NCBI RefSeq assembly: GCF_000143415.4
Contig: NW_003314261.1
Coordinates: 4,814,691-4,878,690, forward strand
Length of the DNA: 64,000 nucleotides
From: Selaginella moellendorffii
Taxonomy: Eukaryota > Streptophyta > Lycopodiopsida > Selaginellales > Selaginellaceae
Reading direction: 5' to 3'
Part shown: piece by piece, positions 34,261-44,408 of the stretch
How the letters are laid out: each line of letters begins with the position of its first letter
How positions within the stretch are numbered: the stretch's first letter is position 1
Position numbers and translations under genes: made by a program
The notes under the pieces: generated by a model
The model's database searches: none
Told to the model about the DNA's origin: nothing
What the model saw: only the letters and a program-made list of their open reading frames with translations

Positions 34261-35946
34261 TCATACACAGACTGCGATAGGACACAGCCGTCGCAGAGCT
34301 TTCTCGGCCATCTCAGTGAGCTCCTTGTCCCCGGCCCTCTGGCAAACCCCAAGAAAAGTCTTCCACACGTCGTAGTCCGGCTCGAAAGGCATGCAGTTGA
34401 GCAGCTCTTCCGCTTGCTTGGGCTTGAGAAGCTCCATCACACAGAGATAATCTTCCAGGACCGGATACACCTCAAAGTCTGCGACCATGGATCGGAGATA
34501 GCTTGCAGCTTCGTCAGTCCGGCCTAGAGACCTGCACGCGGATACCATGCTCGTAAAGATGCCGTTGTCCGGCATCACACCCCTGAGCACCATGTTGGAG
34601 AGCAAACTCACAGCCGCTGCATACTTCCCCTTCGTGGCCAATCCAGACACCATCAAACTCCACGACTCCAAGTTCTTCTCCTCTATCGAATGGAAAACCG
34701 AGGTTGCCTCCTCGAGAGACCCCAGCCTCAAGAACGTCTTGAGAAGCAAGTTGTTCAGCTCCAGATCTCTGAGGCAAGAGCTCCACCGAAACTCCTTCGC
34801 AATCTTCCCAGCATCGTCCAAATTGGTGCACGACTCCATGACCGTGAGGAACGAGTTCTTGTCCGGCTTGACATATCTCTGGATCATCCCCTTGAAGATC
34901 TTGTACGTGTCCCCTGCCTGTCCGTTCCTGTTGTAGGCCGCCATGATCGTGTTCCACGACTCCAAGTTCCGCTGCGCTCCCATTCCCTCGAACAGAATCC
35001 TAGCCTCCTCGATCTCTCCATGCAAAGAGTGAGCACGGATCATCGCGTTCCACGCGACCGGATCCCTGTTGGGCATGAGCTTGAAGATGCGCTTCGCTTC
35101 AGAGAACATCGCCCGATCGAGGTAAGCCATGAGCAGCGTCGTCCACGGAGCCTCGTACGAAGTAGACATCTTGTTGAACACGTCCTGCGCGTCGCTGATC
35201 TCTCCAGCCTTGAGGTAAGCCTCGAACAGCGGCGTGCAAGAAGCCACACTCGGGTTCTTCATCCTGTGCACCATCTCCTTCGCCGTCGCAAGATCCCCGC
35301 TCTCGGCAAATGCTGCGATCATAGCTCCCCACACTCTCTCGTGCCCGGGCGAAGCTCGGAAGATCGTGAACGCCCTCTGCGGCATCCCGGCACGCGCATA
35401 CCCCTCGATCATCGTCACCCAGAGGTCCACTGCCGGATCCTTCGCCAGCTTGAACAGCTCCTTGGCCTCGTCCATGAGCCCTCTCTGGGTATACGCCGAG
35501 AGCATGATGTTCCAAGTCTTGACGTCCCTCTTCGCAGCACCATCGAAGAACTCCCTGGCCTCCTCGATCCTCCCGTTCACAATGTAAGCCTCCAGCATGT
35601 TGTTGAGCGCAATCATGCTGTTACTAGTCGGCAGAGTGTCATACGCGTAGCGCGCTTCCTCGGTGCTGTTGCAAACGCCGAAGAGCTTGATCAGGAGATT
35701 GCCCAGGAAGCCATCGTGGTCGTATCGCCTCTTTCTGATCAGTCCCTGGAGCCGGCGGCCCTCCTCGAGACCTTTCTCTTTGATACATCGTCGCAGGAGG
35801 AAGTAGTAAGCATCCTTGCTGCTCCCTCGATCGGATCTCGCGATGAATTCCACAGCCTCGGACAAGCTTCCCTCTTTGTAGTCACCAGCCACAGCTCGCA
35901 GCAGCGATCGAAAGTGTAAAAGCCTGGAGAGTGAGACCCGGACCAT
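34261..35946 (-). CDS. Pentatricopeptide-repeat protein, probably organellar RNA-binding
   Basis: This is an intronless 561-codon gene. Degenerate ~35-residue helical repeats run from about residue 80 to 510: TWNIMLSAYTQRGLMDEAKE, WVTMIEGYARAGMPQRA, WGAMIAAFAESGDLATAKE, WNAMIRAHSLHGEIEEA, WNTIMAAYNRNGQAG, and so on. It closes with an E-like segment (PDYDVWKTFLGVCQRAGDKE) and no DYW domain. Alternating long and short repeats suggest the PLS class, whose members bind organellar transcripts for C-to-U editing or processing. The basic, Arg/Leu-rich N-terminus (MVRVSLSRLLHFRSLLRAV) fits an organelle-targeting peptide. It seems to be the parent, or best-preserved copy, of the fragments at 23 and 31.6 kb. 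Confidence 0.9.
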   Translation of the reverse strand: MVRVSLSRLLHFRSLLRAVAGDYKEGSLSEAVEFIARSDRGSSKDAYYFLLRRCIKEKGLEEGRRLQGLIRKRRYDHDGFLGNLLIKLFGVCNSTEEARYAYDTLPTSNSMIALNNMLEAYIVNGRIEEAREFFDGAAKRDVKTWNIMLSAYTQRGLMDEAKELFKLAKDPAVDLWVTMIEGYARAGMPQRAFTIFRASPGHERVWGAMIAAFAESGDLATAKEMVHRMKNPSVASCTPLFEAYLKAGEISDAQDVFNKMSTSYEAPWTTLLMAYLDRAMFSEAKRIFKLMPNRDPVAWNAMIRAHSLHGEIEEARILFEGMGAQRNLESWNTIMAAYNRNGQAGDTYKIFKGMIQRYVKPDKNSFLTVMESCTNLDDAGKIAKEFRWSSCLRDLELNNLLLKTFLRLGSLEEATSVFHSIEEKNLESWSLMVSGLATKGKYAAAVSLLSNMVLRGVMPDNGIFTSMVSACRSLGRTDEAASYLRSMVADFEVYPVLEDYLCVMELLKPKQAEELLNCMPFEPDYDVWKTFLGVCQRAGDKELTEMAEKALRRLCPIAVCV

Positions 35947-35985
35947 CTTCTTTGCTTCTCTGCCGCTATAAACCCCGGATGATTC

Positions 35986-35999
35986 TCTATTATATACAA
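35986..35999 (-). promoter_or_regulatory. Putative TATA box of the PPR gene
   Basis: The minus strand reads TTGTATATAATAG about 40-50 bases before the ATG at 35946, a plausible distance for a short 5' leader. Confidence 0.4.
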
Positions 36000-36039
36000 G
36001 CTAGTCCAGAACCCCGAGCTTCCTGGTTCTACCACTTAT

Positions 36040-36260
36040 CTACGATGGCAAGATCCCCCACTGGTGTAGCAGGCCTTTCCCCGACGCTATCTCCAGGACG
36101 AGCAGCACAAGGACTGCTAGCATCGCCACCCTTCCGTTCCAAGTCTCGGCGCTCTTTGTCCAGCCCCATTCCCAGACTGCTACTGGAGCTGGAAGTTCCC
36201 TCCGTTGTGTATCATACGTTGCGAGTAACTCTCCTACGCTTCCGAGAGGAACGAGCGCCT

Positions 36261-36292
<32 letters not shown>

Positions 36293-38220
36293 TGAAAACT
36301 GAGAACAAACTTATAAGGAGTAGCAAACCTGTCGCGCTTCCAAGTTCGATACAGCCATTGCTCCGACGTAAGGTAGTGCTTCGATCACTGCGTCTGCCAA
36401 GTCTGTGATGAATGTGGAATCGCAGTTGAGCGCCGGAACTCGACCCCAGTGGACTATTCCCGACTCCAGCGCAAGCTCTTTGTATTCCATGTCGATCTCC
36501 TCCAATGTCTCGATGTGCTCGCTGACAAAACTGCATGCATTGCAAGAAAAGTTGGTCTTTCTTGTTCACAAAAGATTTATACAAACCTGATTGGAACTGC
36601 CAAAAGGCTCTTAATACCGTTCTGACCAAGCTCTTTTATCTTCACATCTGTGTATGGCTTTAGCCATTCGACAGGACCAACGCGGCTCTGGTATATGAAA
36701 ACAACCACAAAATGAAAAACAAAAGAGAAACATCAAAGTGAGATAAATACCTGATATGCCAAGGAGTGAACGTTCTTCACACCCCTGCTCCGCAACTCAG
36801 ACATGATCAAGTCGACACATTCTTCCATTTCCGCTTTGTATGGATCCCCGGCTTCTTCTACATACGCCACCGGAACTCCATGAGCACTAAAAAAGATATG
36901 GACCTGCAAGCAGAAACGTAAAACTTTGAGAACGCAAGCAAAGAGCTCCCTTACGTCCTCAGGATTCGGAAACTTGGAAAACTCCTTTTCTATGAGAGAC
37001 GCCATAGCTTTTACATATCCTTCCCTCTGGTACCACGAAGGAATAACAGTGTGTTGCATGTTGACTAAATACTCATCCGACCTGCAATCAAGTTAAGCCT
37101 CAAACTACGAGCAACGATCGTGGTACCTAAAGATGCTTTCTAGAAGGCGCAAACTCGAACCGCTTGTGGAAATGGAAAACTGCGGGTAGAGTGGTAGAAC
37201 GACAAGCCTCGTTATTCTATCCTTCTTTATCTGCACATAAGCTACAATTTAAACGAGATATATAAGAAGAATTTCGGCTAACCTGTTCAATGGCTTCTTC
37301 CGTGAAAGGATGCCAGTATCGCATCCCAACATATACCGTTGCAGGCAAATGCTTGGTCTCCAAAGATTTTTGGAGAGCCCTGGCCTGTGAGAAACTAAAT
37401 ACTGTAACTAAAAGAATGCGTGGATCAAGCCTTGCCTGTTCTTCAGTTATTCTTCTCAACGGAGAACCTCCACCGATAGACGCATATCCTTCGGCACTCT
37501 TGGGAGCCCGAGCTGCCGAAATAAACTCCGCAAGTGGTTTCTGGAGGAACCGAAACAGTCGAGGCAGCCGGATGATGTCCTGAAATACTTAATGTTGTTA
37601 GAAAGTACGCGAAAATAAAATCAAGGAAACACAAAGGGAAGTAAAACAAATGAAAAGAGAAAGATGTTAAACTCACAGGATCGGAGAAAAGATTAAAAAG
37701 AAAGGGTTGCACGTCTTCGAGGGAGTCGGGTCCTCCAAGGTTCAGAAGCAAAACTCCCACTTTCTCGTCCTGTGGGAGCGCCAAAGGTTGCCGAGTTTCA
37801 CTCATCAAAGGTCCCACATCCACAGTTGCCTTCGTCATAAGCTTCCATGCGCTCTTTTGTGACCGTCTGGAAGCTTGAGACAAAGATCCGTATTTGCATG
37901 CGTGGTCTCCCAAGATCAGCACACTTGGCCTATAGATCCACAAAAAGAATTCATCAATACCATCGGAAGAAACAAAACTCAAACAAACGTGGCAAGGACA
38001 CAGTCACAATCCAAAGAAGAAGAAGCTTTCAATACACGCGAGGCACAGTTCACGCTTTGGAAGAACACATACCCGGCCTTTGCCTGACGCCTGCAAGACA
38101 CCTCACCAATGCGATTCCACTGCCGTGGTCTCTCGCCTGAACAGCGGAGCAGCTATATAATTTCCAGAAATCCCCCCAAAACTTACATGGATGAATCGCG
38201 AATTCTATCTGCTGCTGCAT
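36040..38220 (-). CDS. FC2: Plastid ferrochelatase with C-terminal chlorophyll-binding-like domain
   Basis: It inserts Fe2+ into protoporphyrin IX, the last step of haem synthesis, in plastids. Eleven exons total 1503 bp (500 aa): 38220-38187, 38136-38073, 37929-37677, 37579-37436, 37384-37283, 37230-37127, 37081-36955, 36903-36751, 36687-36587, 36530-36329, 36258-36040. About 75 residues of basic, Ser-containing leader (likely transit peptide) precede [20 protein letters not shown]. Also present are [42 protein letters not shown] with the catalytic His, and [20 protein letters not shown] with the conserved Glu. The tail [20 protein letters not shown] is an LHC-type helix, typical of plant FC2. 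Exon 4 seems to end at a GC donor (GAACAG/GCAAGG). The neighbouring coiled-coil gene is divergent, 376 bp away. Confidence 0.95.
36259..36290. repeat. (GA)n microsatellite forming an intron polypyrimidine tract
   Basis: About 13 GA units on the + strand. On the minus strand this is (CT)n ending in CAG, directly before the last ferrochelatase exon. It therefore doubles as the polypyrimidine tract of intron 10. Confidence 0.85.
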
Positions 38221-38302
38221 CGCCACCGCAGTCCAGCGCGCGTCCACAAGAATGTGAGCTCGCCGCCCGCCCTAGCGCGGCATTGGCGCTGCTCGCCACG
38301 GC

Positions 38303-38312
38303 AAACCCTAAA
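38303..38312. promoter_or_regulatory. Telo-box-like motif (AAACCCTAA) upstream of ferrochelatase
   Basis: AAACCCTAA lies about 85 bp upstream of the ferrochelatase ATG. In plants such boxes are common near the start of genes for translation and housekeeping. Confidence 0.4.
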
Positions 38313-38595
38313 ATCCTGGGCCGCTGACGTGGCAAAGCGGGAGCCCCAAATGCAACGCAAGGTTGACAATCGAGAGAGATGAAATCACATTCTTTACCCA
38401 GTTAAAGTTTGGTAAACAAGAAGGTTCATTGAACCTAGACTGGCTTGTGGCGCGAAACTTCTCCAGTCAATCAGGACCGTTGAACGCGCGCGTTTTCCAG
38501 AACGGAAGATCTCAGGTTGGTTCCCAATAAATAGGACCTTGGTTTGCGCGTAGAAACTCTGCTATTCTTACACATCGATTCCATCGCAGAGCGAA

Positions 38596-39099
38596 ATGGC
38601 AATGGCAGAGAGAGAGATCGCGCTCACGGAAGAGCTGCGATCGGTGGCGGAGAGGAATCAGAAGCTGGAGAGGGCGCTGGCATCGAGCAGGGCGCGCGAG
38701 GAATCGCTGTGGAAGAAGATCGATCTCATGAGGATCGAGGAGCGGAAGCTGGAGGAGGCGGAGGAGCGTCTGTGCGCGCAGCTGGGGCAGCTGGAGGTGG
38801 AGTACATGGAGCAGAGCCGAGCCCACAAGGAGCAATTGGAGATGGAGCGATCGGCTCACTCGCGAGATCTCCAGCGCTTGGCGGAGGAATTTGCGGCGGT
38901 GGAGCGGAGACTGGAGGAGGCGCAGGCGAAGCTCGAGCTCTACGCCAGCAATGGGGATCGCCCGCGAGAGACGATCCATCGCCAGGATCAAGGATCGCTG
39001 CTCAAGAGCTCTGGAGATCAAAAGCTCGGGAAGAATGGAGGAGGCTTGGAGAGATTGCTGGTGATGTGGTCCAAGCCGGCTGTGGAGAGTTTTGCGTGA
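38596..39099 (+). CDS. Small coiled-coil protein of unknown function
   Basis: A single-exon frame of 167 codons. Residues about 3-118 are almost wholly Glu/Ala/Leu/Arg/Lys heptad-like sequence (REIALTEELRSVAERNQKLE, KKIDLMRIEERKLEEAEERL, AHSRDLQRLAEEFAAVERRL), predicting one long alpha-helical coiled coil. A Gly/Lys-rich tail ends LLVMWSKPAVESFA. No signal peptide or enzyme motif is visible. The first ATG (38596) is followed closely by a second (38602). A TATA-like AATAAATAGG lies at about 38526. The gene is divergent from ferrochelatase. No function can be assigned. Confidence 0.75.
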   Translation: MAMAEREIALTEELRSVAERNQKLERALASSRAREESLWKKIDLMRIEERKLEEAEERLCAQLGQLEVEYMEQSRAHKEQLEMERSAHSRDLQRLAEEFAAVERRLEEAQAKLELYASNGDRPRETIHRQDQGSLLKSSGDQKLGKNGGGLERLLVMWSKPAVESFA

Positions 39100-39560
39100 G
39101 ATTGATGGAATAGTTAGCTTGCATTGATAGATCATTGTACCTTTGTAGATTGGGAAGAAACAAAAATGGAAAAAAAGCTGTTGCGTGGTACCAAAAAATC
39201 ATCCATCAAGATCAAGGATAAAAAAACAAAAAATCTTGGTACTTTTCTACTTCATGCAACAAACAAGAACACCACAAAATCACTCAAGATCAACACTACG
39301 TTCTAAGGTTTTACTTTGTAAAAATATCGAAATCAGATCCAAACAGGCAAAAAGCTCACCGTCATTTTCAACTTTATTCTTCCAAACCCCACAAACTTTG
39401 ACTTGTTCCATCTTCACTCAATGCTCTTAATCTGTAGTACAAGATGGCTGAAAGATCATAGTCCCTTCATTGAAGTTCTTGGGTGGAAAGACAAAAGAAA
39501 ACCTCGCAGGCTTTGATCAGCACAAACAAGATCGTGCAAACCTTTCTCTCTCGCGCGCGT
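39100..39560. other. Convergent 3' flanks of the coiled-coil and eL20 genes
   Basis: AT-rich, no frame of interest. It likely contains both 3' untranslated regions. Confidence 0.5.
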
Positions 39561-40291
39561 CTAGGCAAAAGTGTTTGGCCTCTTGGCCTTGAACGTCGTC
39601 TTGAGCTTCCGGCTGGGCGCGCGGATCTTCCGGTTCATGAGCGGGAACTTGATCTCCGAGCTGTGGAACTGCTTGGTGTTCTCGCGCTTGCAAGCACTGT
39701 CCGGGACGCTCGCCGTCTTGATGATCTGGATGCAGGGGAATCGGACGCGGTGCCGCGACGCCATCTCGTCATACATTTGCTCCACCGCGCCGTTCAAGGT
39801 GATGTCGCGGTACTCCTTGTACATGTTGTGGTACCCCGTCCGGCTCTGGTACCTCACCCAGATGCCATAGTTCTTGATCGTGGTCGGGTTCTTCTCGAAA
39901 ATCTGTGTCACGAAGTTCCAAAGTTCTCACTTGTAAGGCTCGAGAAAAGAAAGAAAAAGAAAGAACTTTACCTCGTTGATAGCGAGGATCTGGCCGTGAG
40001 ACTTCTTCACCTTCTTGAGCTTGCGAAGGAAGTACCTAGAGTGAAAGAAAGGTAAATCGAGAGAAAATGGAAATGGATCGATCGATCCAATCGACTCCAC
40101 TCACCAGAATTTGGACTTGGCGCGCACTTCGTCGCCGGCCCAGAGCTTCATCCGGTACATCTTTGGGTGCTCATTGTCGGGAGTGGGAGTAGCTCTCCCG
40201 ACCACCTGGTACTGATGAAACTGCGAGACAATGGGAGGGATCAATCGATGGATCGAGCGCTCGAGCTGCGAATTCTTACCCGGAACTTCAT
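39561..40291 (-). CDS. RPL18A: 60S ribosomal protein L18a (eL20)
   Basis: A structural protein of the cytosolic large ribosomal subunit. Four exons total 534 bp (177 aa): 40291-40280 (only MKFR), 40220-40105, 40035-39972, 39902-39561. The order matches the family from end to end: [60 protein letters not shown], then [20 protein letters not shown] and [18 protein letters not shown]. It ends [10 protein letters not shown]. Length is normal for the family. The tiny first exon carrying the start codon fits the family pattern. It is divergent from the APRR2-like gene, with a telo-box between them. Confidence 0.97.
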
Positions 40292-40344
40292 CGCGCCGCG
40301 CCTCGCCTCTTTCTCCCGCAGCCGCCCAAATGCGAAGACCCTCT

Positions 40345-40353
40345 AAACCCTAG
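40345..40353. promoter_or_regulatory. Telo-box in the eL20 promoter
   Basis: AAACCCTAG lies about 55 bp upstream of the eL20 ATG. AAACCCTA boxes are typical of plant ribosomal-protein promoters. Confidence 0.55.
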
Positions 40354-40558
40354 GCGTGGAAAGCCGTCCGATTGATTTGCCCTAACACGGACGGCATCGG
40401 AGACGCGTCCGCGGTTCGATACCTTTCGTGGCCGTGATTTAGCTCAGGGTTTAGATTTTGGAACCTATGCCCAGTGGCGGATTCTTGCGCAATCCTCTGG
40501 ATCGGCTGCCGGGCGGCATTCTTGCGGTCTGGATCGATCTGATCGTTGCGTTTTGTAG

Positions 40559-42232
40559 GGAAAATCCTGTGGAAGGGCTTTCCTCGAGTTTGTCGCGTCC
40601 TTGCTGCGGACGATGATCCTCATTTTCTGGGAGAGATCAAGCTTAAGCTCGAGATCTTTCACTACTGCGGTAAGATCGATCGTTTAAGAGCTCTCTGGGA
40701 ATTTTCTTTACAATGTTGGCAGTGACAACGTTTGTGAATGGAGACTCTGTTCGTGAAGCATTACAAATGGAGCCATGCTCGTTTCATACAGCTTTGCTGG
40801 GGAGCAAGAACATCAAAGGCCTTGAAATCCTCTCTACACCACGATGTGTACCTATAATTTGTGAGTTTTAAGCATTTGGCAGTGGTTTCTAGCATAGAGG
40901 ATATGGCGATCACGATGCAAGGCATTGCTGTAAGGTTTATGTTTCTGAAAGTGGATTTTCCTATCGCAAAGTTTTTTAAACAGGCTGGTGCTGCTGGCTT
41001 TCTTTGAAAACGAACTATTGACGACGAAACACTCAAAAATCTTTGGCAGCATGTAGCAAGAAAGGTACAAAATGTATGTTTTGTTTCTTCAATCAGCTAA
41101 GTAAATTTCCAGGCTTTGAAGGAGCAGAGCCGAGTCCATCTTCATCCAATCGATGAACCAACAATCTCTACAAAACATACTTCTACAACTGAAGATCAAT
41201 CCAAGACACAACTAGAACAATCATCTAACGCAACATCTGACAGCATTCCCACTCTAGTTACATCTCAAAGTAACAATATCTCAGGTAGTGTTTTGGAGTT
41301 TTTACTCGTGAGGCTGATTGTCATGTATGAGAAGAAGCAATGGGAAATAAAATCGTATGCTGGCGAGAGCGTGAATGGTCAGCTGACTTCTAGCAATGAC
41401 GAAGTGACGCTGGATGACGAGCTGGAGTCCATACAAAGGTCAGCATCTGACCATAGCGGAACCGTCGATGCCGCTCAACAAGAGCAACACATGCAACGTG
41501 TAGAAAACTGTCGCAAAAAAGAACGATCTTTAACAACGAAAAAAACAAAGGTAAGAACGCCTCTTCTCTCTTATGCACTTGACGATGTTTCTTCTCAGGT
41601 TGATTGGAACCCAGATCTTCACCGGTTGTTTGTTCAAACTGTAGAGGAACTCGGCTTGGAGAAAGCGATTCCATCTCGAATTCTGGAAATCATGGGTGTT
41701 GAGTCCCTCACACGCCATAATGTTGCCAGTCACTTACAGGTACAAGAACATCATTGTATGCTTGTGTAAACACTATTTTCAGAAGTATCGTGCTCAGAGG
41801 AAGCGCAAGCGCGCTGAATCGAAACAGAAGTGCTCAAGCTTAGAGCCGCTGAATAAACGCGATTGTCTACACATCCAACCTTCTCCATCCATTCCTTCTA
41901 CGTGCCTGGCCATGTATGGGGACTCCCTGCTCAAGGTTGGCCACCTCCAAAGCCTTTGCACCAGGTACTCGTAGAGTTCCTTTTCAGTATGGGTGCCTGA
42001 TTCTAGTTTTTGCAGAATTCCATTTCCGCATGGCAGACAACGGGTCCACCTGCAAAGCATGTATGTGTTGTTTTTAAGCACCGACTTGTTTTCTCTGAAT
42101 TTGCAGTCAAGAAACGCAAACAAAGATGAATCGCGTGTAAGGTCTAAACTATCTTTACCGATGGGACTTAAGCCTCCGATGATCGCGGGTCTAATCGAAG
42201 AACTCAGGAAACTGGCTCAAAGAGCTAAGTGA
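40559..42232 (+). CDS. APRR2-like pseudo-response regulator / GARP transcription factor, coding region damaged
   Basis: Plant nuclear factors of this type join a pseudo-receiver domain to a GARP (B-motif) DNA-binding domain. Exons visible: 40559-40669 ([20 protein letters not shown]), 40723-40860 ([20 protein letters not shown], where Gly replaces the phospho-acceptor Asp region: ALLGSKN), about 40883-40929 ([14 protein letters not shown]), from 40984 ([13 protein letters not shown]), then 41113 on. The GARP domain is intact across two short introns: [54 protein letters not shown]. The C-terminus has [18 protein letters not shown] and [19 protein letters not shown]. Problems: an in-frame TGA at 41005-41007, a 22-base GT..AG segment at 40861-40882 that must be removed, and a +1 frame change near 41880-41905. 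The first exon with the start codon is not resolved. It may be a recent pseudogene. Confidence 0.7.
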
Positions 42233-42533
42233 AGATTCAACGAGGGCAGGCTGTATGGTGGGCTCTTCAGCGGAGTAGCTGATGGATCATCCAAACATCC
42301 CGTAAGCCGAACTTGGACTTTCAATATTGGATAGCTGAACTAGTCAGACTCTTGACTTCGAGAACAGACTGGGAAGACGCACTCTCTTCTGAGCTGCAAC
42401 TACAGGTAGCTAAAACTAGTGCTTGATCTTTGTTTTAATCCTTTGGTGTTTGCAGGAGTCGAGTACCTGCGAGAAGAGTCCAGTTAAATCATATGAAACT
42501 GAAACCGAGACATTACAGCAGGTAGCTTACCTC
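42233..42533. other. Convergent 3' flanks, no gene seen
   Basis: It contains possible 3' exons or untranslated sequence of the APRR2-like gene. No independent gene is visible. Confidence 0.4.
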
Positions 42534-42944
42534 CTAGAAGAGTGATCCCGCTCCTGATCCTGCTCTGGGTGACTTTGCAGGATACTCGGGCACTCTATTT
42601 CCTCTCTCGTCATACAGGATGAGGCCAGAGAAATCCGGAGGCTCGCACTTCTCGCCCGTGAGAATCGTTCTCTGCCACACGGCTCCCGTGTTCTCCCAGA
42701 ACATATCGTCCTGCTTCCTGTACTGCTGCTCCACGCGCAAAAGAGCAGCTTTGCGCTTGGCTTCCTTGCGCTTTGACAACCACTTGAGCTTGGCCAAGGC
42801 CCTTGGAGTTAAACATCCTTCGCTGCCAGAGAGCGAGCCAGACCTGTCGAGCGAATCCTCCGAGTCTGCTAACTCCTTGCTAGAAATTCTCTTGACGGTA
42901 AACATTCCCAGCAGCGTAGCGAACCATCTCGTCATGTGATTCAT
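42534..42944 (-). CDS. Small plant-specific protein of unknown function
   Basis: 136 codons from the ATG at 42944. The frame stays open upstream to about 43025 but has no earlier ATG, so a spliced 5' leader is likely. Features: hydrophobic start (WFATLLGMFTV), Ser/Asp-rich middle, a basic helix (LAKLKWLSKRKEAKRKAALL), then WENTGAVWQRTILTGEKCEP and PDFSGLILYDERGN. The last block resembles a conserved region of uncharacterised plant proteins (VWQ..IL.GEKC...DFSG.I.YD). No enzyme motif is visible; function is unknown. A TATA-like element about 1 kb upstream suggests a long spliced leader. Confidence 0.75.
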   Translation of the reverse strand: MNHMTRWFATLLGMFTVKRISSKELADSEDSLDRSGSLSGSEGCLTPRALAKLKWLSKRKEAKRKAALLRVEQQYRKQDDMFWENTGAVWQRTILTGEKCEPPDFSGLILYDERGNRVPEYPAKSPRAGSGAGSLF

Positions 42945-44408
42945 CGTGCTCCTTGTTTTTCGATGCAGGCTAGCTAGCTCGGCCTGCTGAGTAGCGAGTG
43001 AGATAGGCTGGAGAGCCGCAGACAAAGGGGCTTGTCTCTTACCTCGAAGAGAGCGTAAGTTTTTCTAGACGATCCCGCTATCCTTGTTTGACTCGCAAAG
43101 CCCGAAGTGCACCTTGCAGATTGGTGCGAATGTTCGCTGGCGTGCCATATATCAGTTCGTGCGCATGAGTGCTCCCGGAGTGGAGCGAGGCTCGCTCACA
43201 CGTCGACGAATCCACTTACCGAGTGAAAGGTGAAAGAGAATTTGGAGTCGCAATCAACTATGCGGCCCCGGAACAAGATGGAGGGAGGGATAGACGAGAA
43301 AGAGAGATCATATATAAAGGTAGACACTGAACACTCTCTTGCGTCGCCGTGGATTAATTCCTTTGAGCTACAGGAATCGAGAGAACAGCAGCGGTCAATC
43401 AGTATATATTTCCATCGTCAAAAACTATATCTTTTGTAAGCTGGCTTGCCTTTGCTTTGCTCGATCACCCGGCTAACTCTCTTTCTCGCGCAGGCTTTTC
43501 AGAAAATGTAGTGTAAGGAAGGTCGGTGGTAGCAGCCAGGAAGGCGAGAGAGAAACTTTAATACGAGGACAGCTCGCAGTGGACGGTCAATAATCAAAGG
43601 TCAATCCTTCAACTGCCATAGCTTTTCTTTAACTTGCTTACGGACACACAGAGGGAGCGAGAGGAGACCACGCGGCCAAGAAGACGAAGATAGACTCACG
43701 CAAATAAGATCGATTCGTGAGAGCTTCCTTACACAGGTAAGCGTTGAAGACAAGTTCTTCTTTCGCTTTGGAAAAATATATCTCCGACACTCCCGGGTCT
43801 CTCTCTCTAGGTGGGTGTTGAATCGATTTGCCTCGCTGGTGTCACTCACAACTCGTGTTCGTGATATTCAAAGGTGGGCGATGGATGGACGAGCACTAGC
43901 CGAGCTCAGCGGAGTTTTATAGCGAAAACAAAGACGAGAGTAATCCGCAAGGCGAGACAACACAGTGTTCCCGTGAGCCGGAAGAAAGAACAAACTACCA
44001 ACAATGGTTTTAGTCGGTTTTAGCAGTGGCCTGGATACTTCCACCGCCCTCGACATCGAAGCGATCGAAGTGAGAGCGAGGCAAGACTACTTTTTTGTGA
44101 TTGACAAGGCTGGCCCATCCTCTTTTGTTCTTAGTTCCAACCAGTTTCGACAAGACCAACCGGAGCGAGATATGAAAGAGACAACAATTCTTGTATCAAC
44201 CGCAAGTTTCTCGTGAACTTACATGGAGGATCAAGAAGGTACTTTCAAAAGCAAGCTCTCTAGATTTTTTTTTAATCTTTTGCTTTGGCAGTCACGCCCT
44301 GTAACTGGAAGATGATTGAGAACCGGACTACCAGTGGGGACTACGCACTCACCAGCCGAAAGAAGTCCGGAAGAAGAAACAAAGCGAGGAAGTTGCCCAG
44401 CCGACATC
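42945..44408. other. Upstream region of the small gene, no other gene seen
   Basis: Several short plus and minus frames occur without recognisable motifs. The minus strand at 43922-43911 reads CTATAAAACTCC, a TATA-like element. It probably holds the 5' leader, with introns, of the gene ending at 42534. Confidence 0.4.
43911..43922 (-). promoter_or_regulatory. Putative TATA box
   Basis: CTATAAAACTCC on the minus strand, in GC-balanced sequence upstream of the gene at 42534-42944. The distance would require a long or spliced leader. Confidence 0.3.

Noticed and set aside
34690-35919. 409-codon plus-strand open frame
   Set aside because: It is the exact antisense of the PPR gene, and its Arg/His/Leu-rich translation has no family resemblance.
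38544-39113. 189-codon Gly/Glu-rich frame overlapping the coiled-coil gene
   Set aside because: It is a shifted frame; the coiled-coil frame has an ATG, heptad pattern and sensible composition.
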